Below, piece by piece: positions 9,183 through 17,238 of a DNA stretch of 64,000 nucleotides; positions within the stretch are counted from its first letter, which is position 1; every line of letters begins with the position of its first letter. The stretch is from Bacillus sp. E(2018) (GTDB lineage: Bacteria; Bacillota; Bacilli; Bacillales; Fictibacillaceae): assembly GCF_005503015.1 (NCBI RefSeq), contig NZ_SCOL01000001.1, positions 1,488,001 through 1,552,000 of the forward strand, read 5' to 3'. The translations under genes and the position numbers were made by a program. Below the pieces are notes generated by a model, which was not told the origin of the DNA, made no database searches, and worked only from the letters and a program-made list of their open reading frames with translations.

Positions 9183-9503
9183 TTGGACTTAAACAACATT
9201 TGGGAACAGTTTTTGAATCGTATAAATCAAGATCCTACGATCATTCATGTTGAAAGAAAAATGATGGCCGGTATCCCTTTCATATATGTAACGGTTTCTT
9301 CGCAGTTTTCAATTGATCAATCAACTGATTCTGTAAAAAAACATGCTGTAAAAGCTATGAAAGGGAAACGGCTAACATTGAACCTTACGTTTGTAAGATC
9401 AGAAGAAAATCTCCATGTGTATCGAATGCGTTTTTTAGTTCCGCAAGAAAAAATGTTCTGTTGTGGTAATCTATGCTTTGATTGCATTCGATTTAGAGAC
9501 TAA
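9183..9503 (+). CDS. Small hypothetical protein with C-terminal cysteine cluster
   Basis: I do not recognise this 106-residue protein. It appears soluble, with a mixed N-terminal domain (MDLNNIWEQFLNRIN) and a terminal cluster MFCCGNLCFDCIRFRD containing four cysteines within nine residues, suitable for metal or Fe-S binding. The TTG start is preceded by AGGAAGTGAT. It sits between ylbG and ricF but on the opposite strand, and its stop lies one base from that of ricF, which also ends in a cysteine cluster. The placement is absent from B. subtilis as I recall it. Confidence 0.7.
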   Translation: MDLNNIWEQFLNRINQDPTIIHVERKMMAGIPFIYVTVSSQFSIDQSTDSVKKHAVKAMKGKRLTLNLTFVRSEENLHVYRMRFLVPQEKMFCCGNLCFDCIRFRD

Positions 9504-9504
9504 T

Positions 9505-9939
9505 TTAAGCACAGCCGCAAGATCCGCCAGAACCACATCCGCCACTGCAAGAGCTCTCGTCAAAGAACGGATTACCAGTTGGAACTTTAATCTGCTCAGA
9601 GACACTATATGCAATGATTTTGCTGCATTCCATCAATAAATTTTCAAGTTCTTTTTCTGCTTTCTTAAATTGAGCTATGTTTTCATGGAAATCAAGCTCT
9701 CGTTTAAGTGTACGAACTTGTGTTGAAACGGTATGAAAATCAGGATGATATTTACCGAAGCGCTGTACTTCTTCATACTGTTCTTTCAACTTGGCGAAAC
9801 GAGCAATCATTTTCTGTGCTTCTTCATCTTGCTCTAGGTTATATTTTGACTCTCTATATGCAATTGCAACACTGGAATCGGCAACCATCTCTGCTAATGC
9901 TAAAGATTCTTCCAGTAATACATTTTGGTCTAAACTCAT
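9505..9939 (-). CDS. ricF: RicF (YlbF), RicAFT complex subunit
   Basis: The 144-residue helical protein has the Com_YlbF fold (about 5-115) and the diagnostic cysteine-rich tail CSGGCGSGGSCGCA. In B. subtilis RicF joins RicA (YmcA) and RicT (YaaT) in an Fe-S complex that promotes RNase Y-dependent mRNA maturation and is needed for competence, sporulation and biofilm formation. The tail cysteines are the expected cluster ligands. The start follows GGGAGGTGTGACGT. The neighbouring ylbG and ylbE confirm synteny. Confidence 0.93.
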   Translation of the reverse strand: MSLDQNVLLEESLALAEMVADSSVAIAYRESKYNLEQDEEAQKMIARFAKLKEQYEEVQRFGKYHPDFHTVSTQVRTLKRELDFHENIAQFKKAEKELENLLMECSKIIAYSVSEQIKVPTGNPFFDESSCSGGCGSGGSCGCA

Positions 9940-10023
9940 ACGTCACACCTCCCTTTAGGTATGAGGTTTCTAATCTATTATAGCGGATATTGAATAGACT
10001 TAAAAGCATAGCAGTCCTGATAC

Positions 10024-10055
10024 AAAAAATAAAACTCTTCTTATATCGAAGAGTT
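10024..10055 (-). terminator. Terminator overlapping the stop of the 10054 gene
   Basis: AACTCTTC (10033-10040) pairs with GAAGAGTT (10048-10055). On the minus strand it is followed by TTTATTTTTT. The last bases of the coding region form part of the stem. Confidence 0.75.
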
Positions 10056-10488
10056 ATCGAACTTGAACGACTATGTTTTTCTTAATTCCGTAATCAGATC
10101 CATCCTTTTTCTTCAGCTGCAAAGTAATTCTGTGTTTACCAGGACTCATATTTTTTATGATGAACATAGATTGATTTGCATTCATCTTCCACTTATTGTT
10201 TACAAAAACAGCAATATATCCGTCCTTATTACCAGGTGTCTTTGTTAGACCTCCTTGGAAAGAGAACCTTGAAATAATATTTTCAAAATAGATGCGCTGT
10301 TTTTTCACATGATAGTTGACCGCCCAGTCTTTATCCATTATTGGATATGAAGCAGATACCTCAACAGCTTTTGATTCTTGAAGTTTGGTCTCAGAAAATC
10401 CTTCATAAAATTTAGTTATCATAAACAGTGCAAGCACTATAACCACTAATAAACCGCCTGTATAGATCCTTCTGTTTCTTATTTTCAT
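10054..10488 (-). CDS. Membrane-anchored hypothetical protein
   Basis: The 144 residues start with a basic stretch (MKIRNRRIYTGG) and one membrane segment (about 11-27), followed by an exposed domain of about 110 residues. The strand-rich C-terminal half (GKHRITLQLKKKDGSDYG) suggests an Ig-like or sandwich fold. There is no lipobox and no cleavage site, so it is probably anchored by its N-terminus with the domain outside. I do not recognise the family. It lies between ricF and ylbE in a place where B. subtilis has no equivalent as far as I recall. Confidence 0.7.
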   Translation of the reverse strand: MKIRNRRIYTGGLLVVIVLALFMITKFYEGFSETKLQESKAVEVSASYPIMDKDWAVNYHVKKQRIYFENIISRFSFQGGLTKTPGNKDGYIAVFVNNKWKMNANQSMFIIKNMSPGKHRITLQLKKKDGSDYGIKKNIVVQVR

Positions 10489-10552
10489 AAAAAAACCACT
10501 CCTTATAGAAGTAGTTTTTTCCTTTTTTCTTTTTATTATCCCTTAAGATGCC

Positions 10553-10855
10553 TTAACCGTTGTTAAGAGAGTCTGGCATCGGTTGAAAATCATTGGGCAT
10601 AGGAGCACTACTTCCTTTTACTTCGTCACCCATTACAGAGATAAGTTCCATTAACAGTCCAAAATTTTGTACCTGTTGATGAAAACGATCTACTCTCTGA
10701 CCGAAAGTACGTCCGTAAAACACTTTTGCACCCTCTTCCAGCTCAGATACTGAAAAAGGGTTTCTGCTTAATTTCCTATACCACTCTGGTTTTTCTCTTA
10801 TATAATATTTCAAGTCAGGTCTTGTATTTAAGTACTCTAGGATTTCTCTTCGCAC
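10553..10855 (-). CDS. ylbE: YlbE-like protein
   Basis: The protein matches the YlbE family: MRREILEYLNTRPDLKYYIREKPEWYRKLSRNP is the family hallmark (conserved REKPEWYRKLSRNP). Function is unknown. I start it at GTG 10855 (100 aa), about nine bases after AAGGATGT. An in-frame GTG at 10864 abuts that site and is too close. It lies 15 bp downstream of ylbD, whose neighbour it is in B. subtilis too. Confidence 0.87.
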   Translation of the reverse strand: MRREILEYLNTRPDLKYYIREKPEWYRKLSRNPFSVSELEEGAKVFYGRTFGQRVDRFHQQVQNFGLLMELISVMGDEVKGSSAPMPNDFQPMPDSLNNG

Positions 10856-10870
10856 GCCGCACACATCCTT

Positions 10871-11275
10871 TTAGTCCCTGTATGAAGGATAATCATTCAT
10901 TCTCTTTTCGGGCAGCTGGTTCGGTCTGTCAGACTGATTGTTAAATTGCTGTAATAGTTCTTGAACCGCATCCATTAGACTGCCGAATTGAGATAAATAT
11001 TTTTGTACATCAGTGATTTGAAGTTTACTTAAACCTGCTACAATATCCCCAACTGTAAGTTCTGTTCTTGTCTTATCAGACTTAGAGCGTTCTTCTTGTT
11101 TTTCTTCTTTGTCTTTGTCTTTTGCGTACTGATTCCAGCTTTCATGTTCTTCACCTAAAACAATCCAATCCTGATAAACTTCTTTCCAAGGCCTTTTATT
11201 CTTCTTCACTTCCTTAATTAAATCAGGATGTTTATGAACGAACTCCTTGAAACTTTCTATATCAGTCTTTACCAC
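10871..11275 (-). CDS. ylbD: YlbD-like spore coat-associated protein
   Basis: The protein of about 134 residues matches the YlbD-like putative coat family, with FKEFVHKHPDLIKEV near the start, PWKEVYQDWIVLGEEH next, then a charged linker and the QITDVQKYLSQFGSLMDAVQELL helix. I favour GTG 11275, five bases after GGGGGTGG, over the in-frame GTG at 11284. YlbD is regarded as a coat component in B. subtilis; here that is by homology only. It forms a pair with ylbE. Confidence 0.85.
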   Translation of the reverse strand: MVKTDIESFKEFVHKHPDLIKEVKKNKRPWKEVYQDWIVLGEEHESWNQYAKDKDKEEKQEERSKSDKTRTELTVGDIVAGLSKLQITDVQKYLSQFGSLMDAVQELLQQFNNQSDRPNQLPEKRMNDYPSYRD

Positions 11276-11454
11276 AGAATCCACCCCCAGCCATCCACTG
11301 ACGAATGATGTTTACTACATGATACATAAGTGCCCATAAATTGGTGCGCCCATTTTTTAGATTTTAGATTGCGTGCAAAGTTGATTCTGTTTACTTTATT
11401 CTCATCCGCCCAAAAAGGTACAATAAAAATAAAAAAAGATTGAGGGAGAGAATA

Positions 11455-11934
11455 TTGGAAATTAAGGACGAGTGGAACGAATTTTATGAAACCAGTACGG
11501 AACAAGAGAAACATGTCATGAAGCTTTTTTTAGACAGTATAAAATTAAAACGAGAAAAGGATCACATGACACATATCGCTTCTTTATTAGATTTTAAGAC
11601 GACTAGAATCAACGAACATACTTTAGAAATGGAGATGCCTAATTCACCCTTGCTTGATAATTCAATTGGCATATTACATGGCGGCTTAACAGCTACCCTA
11701 TTGGATACAGCAATGGGCACAATGGCCAGTCTAGTTCCAGGTAACAAAAGAGGAGCTGTAACTGTGGAGCTAAAAGTGGACTACTTAACACCAGGTGTCG
11801 GAGAATTGTTTATATGCCGTGCTGAAGTCGTTCATAATGGCAGACAATTAGTTCGCATGGATGGAAAGGTACGTAACGAAACCGGCACGTTAATCGCTTC
11901 TGCTTCGGGCACCTTCTTTAAACTTGCAGAATAA
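11455..11934 (+). CDS. PaaI-family acyl-CoA thioesterase
   Basis: The protein is a single hotdog domain. The segment SIGILHGGLTATLLDTAMG has the HGG motif of PaaI-type thioesterases, and AVTVELKVDYLTPG is the second conserved strand. It probably hydrolyses an acyl-CoA, substrate unknown. I use TTG 11455 (159 aa), about seven bases after AGGGAGAG; the in-frame TTG at 11440 lies in that site. It is transcribed opposite to its ylb neighbours and converges on ylbC. Confidence 0.88.
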   Translation: MEIKDEWNEFYETSTEQEKHVMKLFLDSIKLKREKDHMTHIASLLDFKTTRINEHTLEMEMPNSPLLDNSIGILHGGLTATLLDTAMGTMASLVPGNKRGAVTVELKVDYLTPGVGELFICRAEVVHNGRQLVRMDGKVRNETGTLIASASGTFFKLAE

Positions 11935-11953
11935 TACACTAATTCATCTAAAA

Positions 11954-11983
11954 AAAGGCTGAACTTTTATGGGTTCAGCCTTT
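11954..11983. terminator. Terminator between thioesterase gene and ylbC
   Basis: AAAGGCTGAAC (11954-11964) pairs perfectly with GTTCAGCCTTT (11973-11983). A-rich sequence precedes it, giving a T-run on the minus strand, so it serves ylbC at least. Confidence 0.85.
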
Positions 11984-11994
11984 ACACGATCGAT

Positions 11995-13026
11995 TTACTC
12001 TATAGGTACCAAAAAATTTTGAGTGTAATACTTATTATCTACACCTACTCCTAGATGAGTATATTCATTGTTTAACAATGTGTTTCTATGCCCTTCACTG
12101 TTCATCCAGCCTTCTACTGCTGCAATACCATCCGTATAGTTCGCCGCTATGTTTTCACCAGCTTGGAGAAACTTTACATCTTTTTGCTGCAGCCTGTCTG
12201 AAAGCGTTCTACCATCCTTACTCTCATGGGAAAAATATTGCTGATCCAGCATATCTTTCGAATGGAGATACGCTACCTCAGAAGTCTTTTTTTCCCATTT
12301 TAACGGGTTTTTTTCATATTTAAGACGGATGATGTTTGTTAACTCAAATACTTGTTGTTCTTCAGATTGATCTACTTTATTCTGTTCATCTTCGCTCAAT
12401 TGTCCAAGCGGTGGCAGATCGCCACGATATACGATAGAATATGGTCTCTGTTTTAATAATACATCTGAAGTGGTGTACCTTACACTTGAAAGCTGATTCG
12501 TAAACTTATCAAAATAAAGCTGTACCCAAACACTATCATTCAACTTAATAAGCGGTCGTAGCATAACTTCCTGCTCAGATAGTTCAAATCTAAAAAAATC
12601 TTCTCCATCATTGATGGTAATGTCACTCTCAATCGGAAACTTCTGAATGATCGTGTTTGAATTTTCTCCGATCGTAAATGGTGAGGTGTTCACATCAGAT
12701 CCGATGACAAACAACGTAACTACTTTACCGTTTTCAACACCCGCTTGAAGATATCCTTTTGGACTCTTGTTTCCATAGATATACCATTCATAGCCATAAC
12801 TTGATGGATCGATCCTCTCAGGTTCTCCCCATTGTTTTTTAAATGCTGCTATATCTTTACCTACCCAATTGGAAACAGCATCATCAGGAATCTTTAGTGT
12901 TTCTTCTATGTACTCTACTTTTGTATCTGGCTTTTCTTTCTCGACCGTAAATTCTGGCAGAACATCATAAAAAAACAAACCGATCAAAATAAAAACGGAT
13001 AGGAAAAAAGTAACCAATCCTCGCAT
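11995..13026 (-). CDS. ylbC: CAP-domain (SCP/PR1) protein YlbC
   Basis: The 343 residues comprise an N-terminal membrane segment or uncleaved signal (5-22), a CAP-associated N-domain (about 50-190) and a C-terminal CAP domain (about 225-340). The CAP motifs GENIA and GHRNTLLN and the conserved histidine of YLHSKDM are present. YlbC of B. subtilis has the same layout and is surface-exposed; function unknown. The neighbours ylbB and ylbD keep the B. subtilis order. Confidence 0.92.
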   Translation of the reverse strand: MRGLVTFFLSVFILIGLFFYDVLPEFTVEKEKPDTKVEYIEETLKIPDDAVSNWVGKDIAAFKKQWGEPERIDPSSYGYEWYIYGNKSPKGYLQAGVENGKVVTLFVIGSDVNTSPFTIGENSNTIIQKFPIESDITINDGEDFFRFELSEQEVMLRPLIKLNDSVWVQLYFDKFTNQLSSVRYTTSDVLLKQRPYSIVYRGDLPPLGQLSEDEQNKVDQSEEQQVFELTNIIRLKYEKNPLKWEKKTSEVAYLHSKDMLDQQYFSHESKDGRTLSDRLQQKDVKFLQAGENIAANYTDGIAAVEGWMNSEGHRNTLLNNEYTHLGVGVDNKYYTQNFLVPIE

Positions 13027-13104
13027 AATGGTTCCCCCTATATCTTTCTTCTCTTCTTAGTTTAGCATAGAGGGTATGTGTTTGGATGAACCGTTTAAAA
13101 AATA

Positions 13105-13133
13105 AAACAGCTCCACTATGAACGGAACTGTTT
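13105..13133 (-). terminator. Probable ylbB terminator
   Basis: AAACAGCTCC (13105-13114) pairs with GGAACTGTTT (13124-13133) with one mismatch. A-rich bases upstream on the plus strand supply the T-run on the minus strand. Confidence 0.65.
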
Positions 13134-13149
13134 ATACCATCGATATCAA

Positions 13150-13578
13150 TTATTGAATTTGATCTCGTTGCTCTGAAACTTGTGTAAGGGTATGTCCCGC
13201 AGCAGAGTCACTCTCTTTAGCCAGAGATAGATCTCCTAAAGAAATAATTCCTACAAGCTTATTGTTCTCCACGATCGGAAGCCTTCTGATTTGTTTATCT
13301 GCCATAAGATCTGCAGCTTCTTCTGCCGTCATATCTAGAGAACCTGTATACAGATCTTCACTCATAACGTCTGTTACTTTTGTAGAGCCTGGGCGTTTTT
13401 CAGCAACTCCTCGAACGACTATATCTCGGTCTGTGATGACTCCTATGATCTGATCATTTTCACAAACTGGAATCACACCTACATCATCCTTCTTCATTTT
13501 TACCGCTACTTCATAAACATTGTCTAATGGCGTAACAAAATCTACATTTTTCGTCATGATCTCACTTACCTTTTTCAA
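13150..13578 (-). CDS. ylbB: CBS-domain pair protein YlbB
   Basis: The 142 residues are two CBS domains and little else. CBS1 begins VSEIMTKNVDFVTP and ends with ITDRDIVVRG; CBS2 contains VMSEDLYTGSLDMTAEEAADLM and IRRLPIVENNKLVGIISLGDL. Such stand-alone pairs usually bind adenine nucleotides and act as regulators; the partner is unknown. The TTG start at 13578 follows GAGGAGGT. A longer upstream reading would run through that site. Confidence 0.9.
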   Translation of the reverse strand: MKKVSEIMTKNVDFVTPLDNVYEVAVKMKKDDVGVIPVCENDQIIGVITDRDIVVRGVAEKRPGSTKVTDVMSEDLYTGSLDMTAEEAADLMADKQIRRLPIVENNKLVGIISLGDLSLAKESDSAAGHTLTQVSEQRDQIQ

Positions 13579-13736
13579 ATCCTTACCTCCTCTGAGATGG
13601 AAATCTATTCTTCTATATGCTTTACGAAAGAAAAACAAATATACGCACTTTTGACAATCATTGCATCTTTAGCGCTTTCATAATATCATTAAGAAGTGAT
13701 TATTATTTTTTTATTGAATTCCTAGGAGGTTTCACA

Positions 13737-14087
13737 ATGAAATTTGAAGAAAGCGGCTTAAACGGGAAGGTAGTTGAGTTTTCACTTTTAGAACATGTGA
13801 TGGAAAACCATGGCATGATCCGTGCTGGCCAATGGGATTATGAACGTATTACATATGATTACAAATTCGAAGATATGACGAACGGCGATGTTTATTATTT
13901 CCGATTCCCATGTCATGTTATTGAAGCAGAAACTGAAACACCTCACGCGAAAGTTGAACTTGGAACACCTTATGTAGGAAAACATTATTATCCTCACGGT
14001 GTGGAATATGATGAAGCTTTTCCAAAACACGTTGTTAATCAATGCAACAAATTAATCGAAGCACTTCATAGTGAATTGCACGTGTAA
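13737..14087 (+). CDS. ylbA: YugN-like family protein
   Basis: The 116-residue soluble protein (MKFEESGLNGKVVEFSLLEH) matches the YugN-like family, with conserved GQWDYERITYDYKFEDM and YYLRFP-type segments (here DVYYFRFPCHVIEAE). Function unknown. The ATG follows a clear TAGGAGGTTTCACA site. It lies between ctaG and ylbB, the position of B. subtilis ylbA, and I assign the symbol on that basis. It is oriented opposite to both flanking genes. Confidence 0.8.
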   Translation: MKFEESGLNGKVVEFSLLEHVMENHGMIRAGQWDYERITYDYKFEDMTNGDVYYFRFPCHVIEAETETPHAKVELGTPYVGKHYYPHGVEYDEAFPKHVVNQCNKLIEALHSELHV

Positions 14088-14116
14088 AAAAACCCCTCTA
14101 TCAAGAGGGGTTTTTT
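14087..14116. terminator. Bidirectional terminator after ylbA
   Basis: AAAAAACCCCTCT (14087-14099) pairs perfectly with AGAGGGGTTTTTT (14104-14116) around a 4-nt loop. It serves the convergent ylbA and nucleotidyltransferase genes. Confidence 0.93.
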
Positions 14117-14117
14117 C

Positions 14118-14840
14118 TTATTCAGCAGCTCTTTCTGGAGATTGAGAGGAGTACCCTTCAAATAGTCTGCCACCATATGGAGCGATCACTTCGTCAACAA
14201 ATTCAATAACGTTTAATTTGGTGCGATTAGAATAATAATCATCAAAAACAGAAGCAAATTGTTCTGCAAAAATTTCGTTGTATTCTTTCAAAGCACGAAG
14301 TATCCATTTTCCTTCTCCGATCCAGTGCCCATTAACACGTAAAACAAATTCATGTGTTCGATCCGCGAGTTTCGATACGATAAATAAATCTTCTAAAGCG
14401 TTCGTTGACCCTTCTAAATCGTTTAACAGATCTGTTAAGAAATATCGTGCTTGCTCTATCTCAATTGTTTTCCATGGAGTTGGACCTGCTTTTAATAGCT
14501 GTAAAGCTTCATTCTTAATTCGCGAAGCTTGGCCAGTATCTTGCAGAATAATACCTTCAGCACACATTTGAGGAAGGGAAGGTCTAGCCCGATCAATATT
14601 TTGCTTAAAGAAATGTTTGTATGTAAACATATTGTGAACAAAGACTTCTATCGGCCAATCATATTCAGTTAGTGATTCTCGATAAGATTCACTCACAGAA
14701 CTGTCGATGATAATAATATCTAAATCAGAGCTTTCTGTTTCTTCTCCCCTCACTACGCTTCCTGCCAAATAGGCTACATCACAGTTTGGATAATGAGATT
14801 CTATAAATTTTTTTGCTGCTTGTCTGGCACTGATTCTCAT
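14118..14840 (-). CDS. Nucleotidyltransferase domain protein
   Basis: The 240 residues begin with a minimal nucleotidyltransferase domain: AYLAGSVVRGEETESSDLDI carries the GS and DxD-type metal-binding motif (about 24-43), and WPIEVFVHN supplies the third carboxylate. The helical C-terminal half resembles that of aminoglycoside nucleotidyltransferase-like proteins. Its substrate cannot be read from the sequence, and antibiotic modification should not be assumed. It lies alone between ylbA and a 400-bp gap before ctaG. Confidence 0.82.
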   Translation of the reverse strand: MRISARQAAKKFIESHYPNCDVAYLAGSVVRGEETESSDLDIIIIDSSVSESYRESLTEYDWPIEVFVHNMFTYKHFFKQNIDRARPSLPQMCAEGIILQDTGQASRIKNEALQLLKAGPTPWKTIEIEQARYFLTDLLNDLEGSTNALEDLFIVSKLADRTHEFVLRVNGHWIGEGKWILRALKEYNEIFAEQFASVFDDYYSNRTKLNVIEFVDEVIAPYGGRLFEGYSSQSPERAAE

Positions 14841-15234
14841 GATTTTCTTTCCTTTCTACAGGGCATTACTTGTTAATTCGACATCTTAAGGGCAATTTCT
14901 TTTTTTTTTAGTAAACTTTGTTGTTTTGCAAGTAGTTGAATTGCGTTTCAGATGGCAGGCGGTAGCAACATTCGTACGTTTCACTCTTAAGCTTCTTACT
15001 TGCCTACCTGTCCTGCAGGAGTCACGCATCTTACACTTCGATCAACAGGCAAAGCAGTTAATAAAAAGATGTAAAAGCAATCAATCTTTTAGAAACAGCC
15101 TTTTAATAGAAAGTCACAAGTAACCATACTTTAGAAAAAATACCCTTATTATAAAATCATTTGATCCTTCTAGTGGAAGGTCGTCCCTTTGAGAGCATGA
15201 CGCTGATACAGAGACCTATACACATATTTACACA
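14841..15234. other. Non-coding gap with probable dispersed-repeat remnant
   Basis: I see no convincing gene in this gap. An open frame at 14926-15123 has no ribosome binding site and no family features. The block at about 14990-15060 (cctgtcctgcaggagtcacg) looks like the C/G-rich extragenic repeats scattered in many Bacillus genomes, recalled from memory. CCTTC/GAAGG at about 15165-15179 forms a short hairpin. Confidence 0.4.
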
Positions 15235-15262
15235 TAAAAAAAACCCGCAATCTATGCAGGTT
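15235..15262 (-). terminator. ctaG terminator
   Basis: AACCCGCA and TGCAGGTT (15243-15262) form a stem with one mismatch that includes the last bases of ctaG. A run of nine T follows on the minus strand. Confidence 0.75.
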
Positions 15263-16133
15263 ACTTTAATTCAGGTTTAAATTGATTATTTTGTCTTTTT
15301 ATCAATTCCAAATCGGCTTTATCACGCAGTCTTTCTTTTTTAACCCATCTCGTGAAGATCAAACCAAGTACAAATGCGTAAATTACTTCTTGGAAAATTT
15401 TCATTGTAACTCCACCTACGTGCTGATCTTCTTTAGGCGTCATCGTTTCATATAATTGAGGTACGTTTCGGTATGTTTCATATAGCTGGAAATCTGCAAA
15501 CATGATTAGCGCACAAGCTGGAGTCATTAAAACTCCATTCGCAAACACGTATCCAATCTTTTTAATATCTGACAACGTATCAAGCTCTTTTACCGGACAA
15601 AGAACCGGCCACCACATCGTGTAAGCGGTAATTAATAATAAGGCATGATACCCATAATGAATGATAGGGTTTGAAACCGCTGCATCAAACACTAAAGGAA
15701 TATGATACAAAGAAAATACAGAGTTAAAGATTAGCAACGCAAGCAAAGGTTTGGTAAGGAAATGAAAAATACGAGTAAGAATCGTTTTCTTACTTAACCA
15801 ATTCTTCCATCTCACTTCAGGAATCGCAAGTATCATAAGAGGTGCGATCATTAAATAAAGAACGGCCATCTGAACCATGTGAACACTGAACAAATAATTG
15901 TGTCCCAAAACCTGAACAGGCGTACCTTTTATAATAATCATTAATAAAAGTGAAGCGATCATAGAAGTTTGCTGCCATTTCGTCGCTAGCATTTTACCTT
16001 GTTTATCTCGCGCGACAAACCAAAAGTAAACGACCCCAAGAATGATGGCTAAAACATATATAGAAGGCGGAAAAAGCTCGTACCAGTTATAGTCACTCAA
16101 ACTAGTATGATGAACATGGTGATTATGATGCAT
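15261..16133 (-). CDS. ctaG: Cytochrome c oxidase assembly factor CtaG
   Basis: The 290-residue integral membrane protein has a histidine-rich N-terminus (MHHNHHVHHTS) and about seven membrane segments, with conserved HMVQMAVLYLMIAPL and HGYHALLL-type regions (here IHYGYHALLLITAY). The caa3-type CtaG is needed for a functional caa3 oxidase in B. subtilis, probably through copper centre assembly. I use the ATG at 16133, eight bases after AAAGGAG. The gene is separated from ctaF by a terminator, so it may have its own promoter. Confidence 0.93.
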   Translation of the reverse strand: MHHNHHVHHTSLSDYNWYELFPPSIYVLAIILGVVYFWFVARDKQGKMLATKWQQTSMIASLLLMIIIKGTPVQVLGHNYLFSVHMVQMAVLYLMIAPLMILAIPEVRWKNWLSKKTILTRIFHFLTKPLLALLIFNSVFSLYHIPLVFDAAVSNPIIHYGYHALLLITAYTMWWPVLCPVKELDTLSDIKKIGYVFANGVLMTPACALIMFADFQLYETYRNVPQLYETMTPKEDQHVGGVTMKIFQEVIYAFVLGLIFTRWVKKERLRDKADLELIKRQNNQFKPELK

Positions 16134-16235
16134 GTTAGTCATCTCCTTTATAAAAGTACCCTTAAACACTATATCAATCATAGTTGGTACTTGTACGGAA
16201 TAATAGTGACAATTCGTAATATTGTAACAAATAAA

Positions 16236-16262
16236 AAGGGCTGCATACGAGATGCAGCCCTT
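16236..16262 (-). terminator. Terminator of the ctaCDEF operon
   Basis: AAGGGCTGCAT (16236-16246) and ATGCAGCCCTT (16252-16262) form a perfect 11-bp stem, with TTTTAT following on the minus strand. It separates ctaF from ctaG. Confidence 0.88.
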
Positions 16263-16268
16263 CCTTGA

Positions 16269-16613
16269 TTACGATGTCCAAATAAGTCCCATTAAGGAAG
16301 CTACTGTAATAGCTGCAACCAATATACCACTTGCCATCCCCCAGATTGGGAAATCATGTCCTTTGTGGCTTAAGTGCATCCAAACATATAGCTGGAAGAA
16401 TACTTGAACAACTGCCAATGTGAGGATAAACAAAACAGCAAATGAATCACTAATCTTGTCACTCCAGATCGCAAAAAATGCAACAATCGTTAAAAGAATC
16501 ATCATGACAAAAGAAACGTTATGATGCTTACGCTCCTCTTTCAAGGCAAGTTTACGCTGAATCTCTTCGTGACGATGAACGGTAGTTTCAGGGTTTTGTG
16601 TGTGATTAGCCAT
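16269..16613 (-). CDS. ctaF: Cytochrome c oxidase subunit IV (caa3 type)
   Basis: The 114 residues contain three membrane segments (about 36-52, 56-75 and 90-110) after a charged N-terminus, the usual CtaF layout. The segment VVQVFFQLYVWMHLSHKGHDFPI is characteristic. It is the small accessory subunit of the caa3 oxidase. It starts four bases after the ctaE stop, at the end of the ctaCDEF operon. Confidence 0.93.
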   Translation of the reverse strand: MANHTQNPETTVHRHEEIQRKLALKEERKHHNVSFVMMILLTIVAFFAIWSDKISDSFAVLFILTLAVVQVFFQLYVWMHLSHKGHDFPIWGMASGILVAAITVASLMGLIWTS

Positions 16614-16617
16614 GAGT

Positions 16618-17238
16618 TTAGCCTACCTTTCCCATTAGATAAACAACGGTAAAAATGAATACCCATACAACATCGACAAAGTGCCAATATAGAGCAAACA
16701 AATAATACTTTGGAGCATTAGATAATGTAATCCCTCTGTTCCAGTTTCTAGCTAACAAAGTTGTGATCCATAGAATTCCAAACAATACGTGGGCTCCGTG
16801 GAAACCTACTAACGTATAGAAAGCTGAACCAAACGCAGAGCTTGTAAACGTATGTCCTTCGTGAACATAATGTATGAACTCATAAATCTCTAGACCTAAG
16901 AATCCAAGACCTAATAACAATGTTACGAGGAACCAGCCTTGCAATGAACGTACTTTGTTCTGTTTTAAAGAAAGTACCGCGTACACACTCGTAAGTGAGC
17001 TAGTTAGTAGCAGCATTGTAGCTAGAAATACCAATGGCAGTGAAAATAGTTCTTCCCCAGATGGACCGTCTAAATGCATGTTTCTGAGACCAAGATATGT
17101 CCCGAAAAGTGTTGCAAATAATACCGTTTCTCCACCAAGGAATAACCAGAATCCTAAAAATTTATTCTTACCTTCAAGGGTAGCTTTTTCAGGATGAGCA
17201 GGGAAATTCGCATCAGTTAAACGTTCTCCAGCATTCAT
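16618..17238 (-). CDS. ctaE: Cytochrome c oxidase subunit III (caa3 type)
   Basis: The 206-residue five-helix protein matches short CtaE subunits. Conserved features include KFLGFWLFLGGETVLFATLF at the first helix, the glutamate in GLEIYEFIHY, GFHGAHVLFG and ALYWHFVDVVWVFIF. It stabilises subunit I during turnover. Its ATG overlaps the ctaD stop in TAATG, indicating translational coupling. Confidence 0.95.
   Translation of the reverse strand: MNAGERLTDANFPAHPEKATLEGKNKFLGFWLFLGGETVLFATLFGTYLGLRNMHLDGPSGEELFSLPLVFLATMLLLTSSLTSVYAVLSLKQNKVRSLQGWFLVTLLLGLGFLGLEIYEFIHYVHEGHTFTSSAFGSAFYTLVGFHGAHVLFGILWITTLLARNWNRGITLSNAPKYYLFALYWHFVDVVWVFIFTVVYLMGKVG

Noticed and set aside
14926..15123. 65-residue coding region
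   Set aside because: No start signal, no recognisable composition and likely a repeat remnant.
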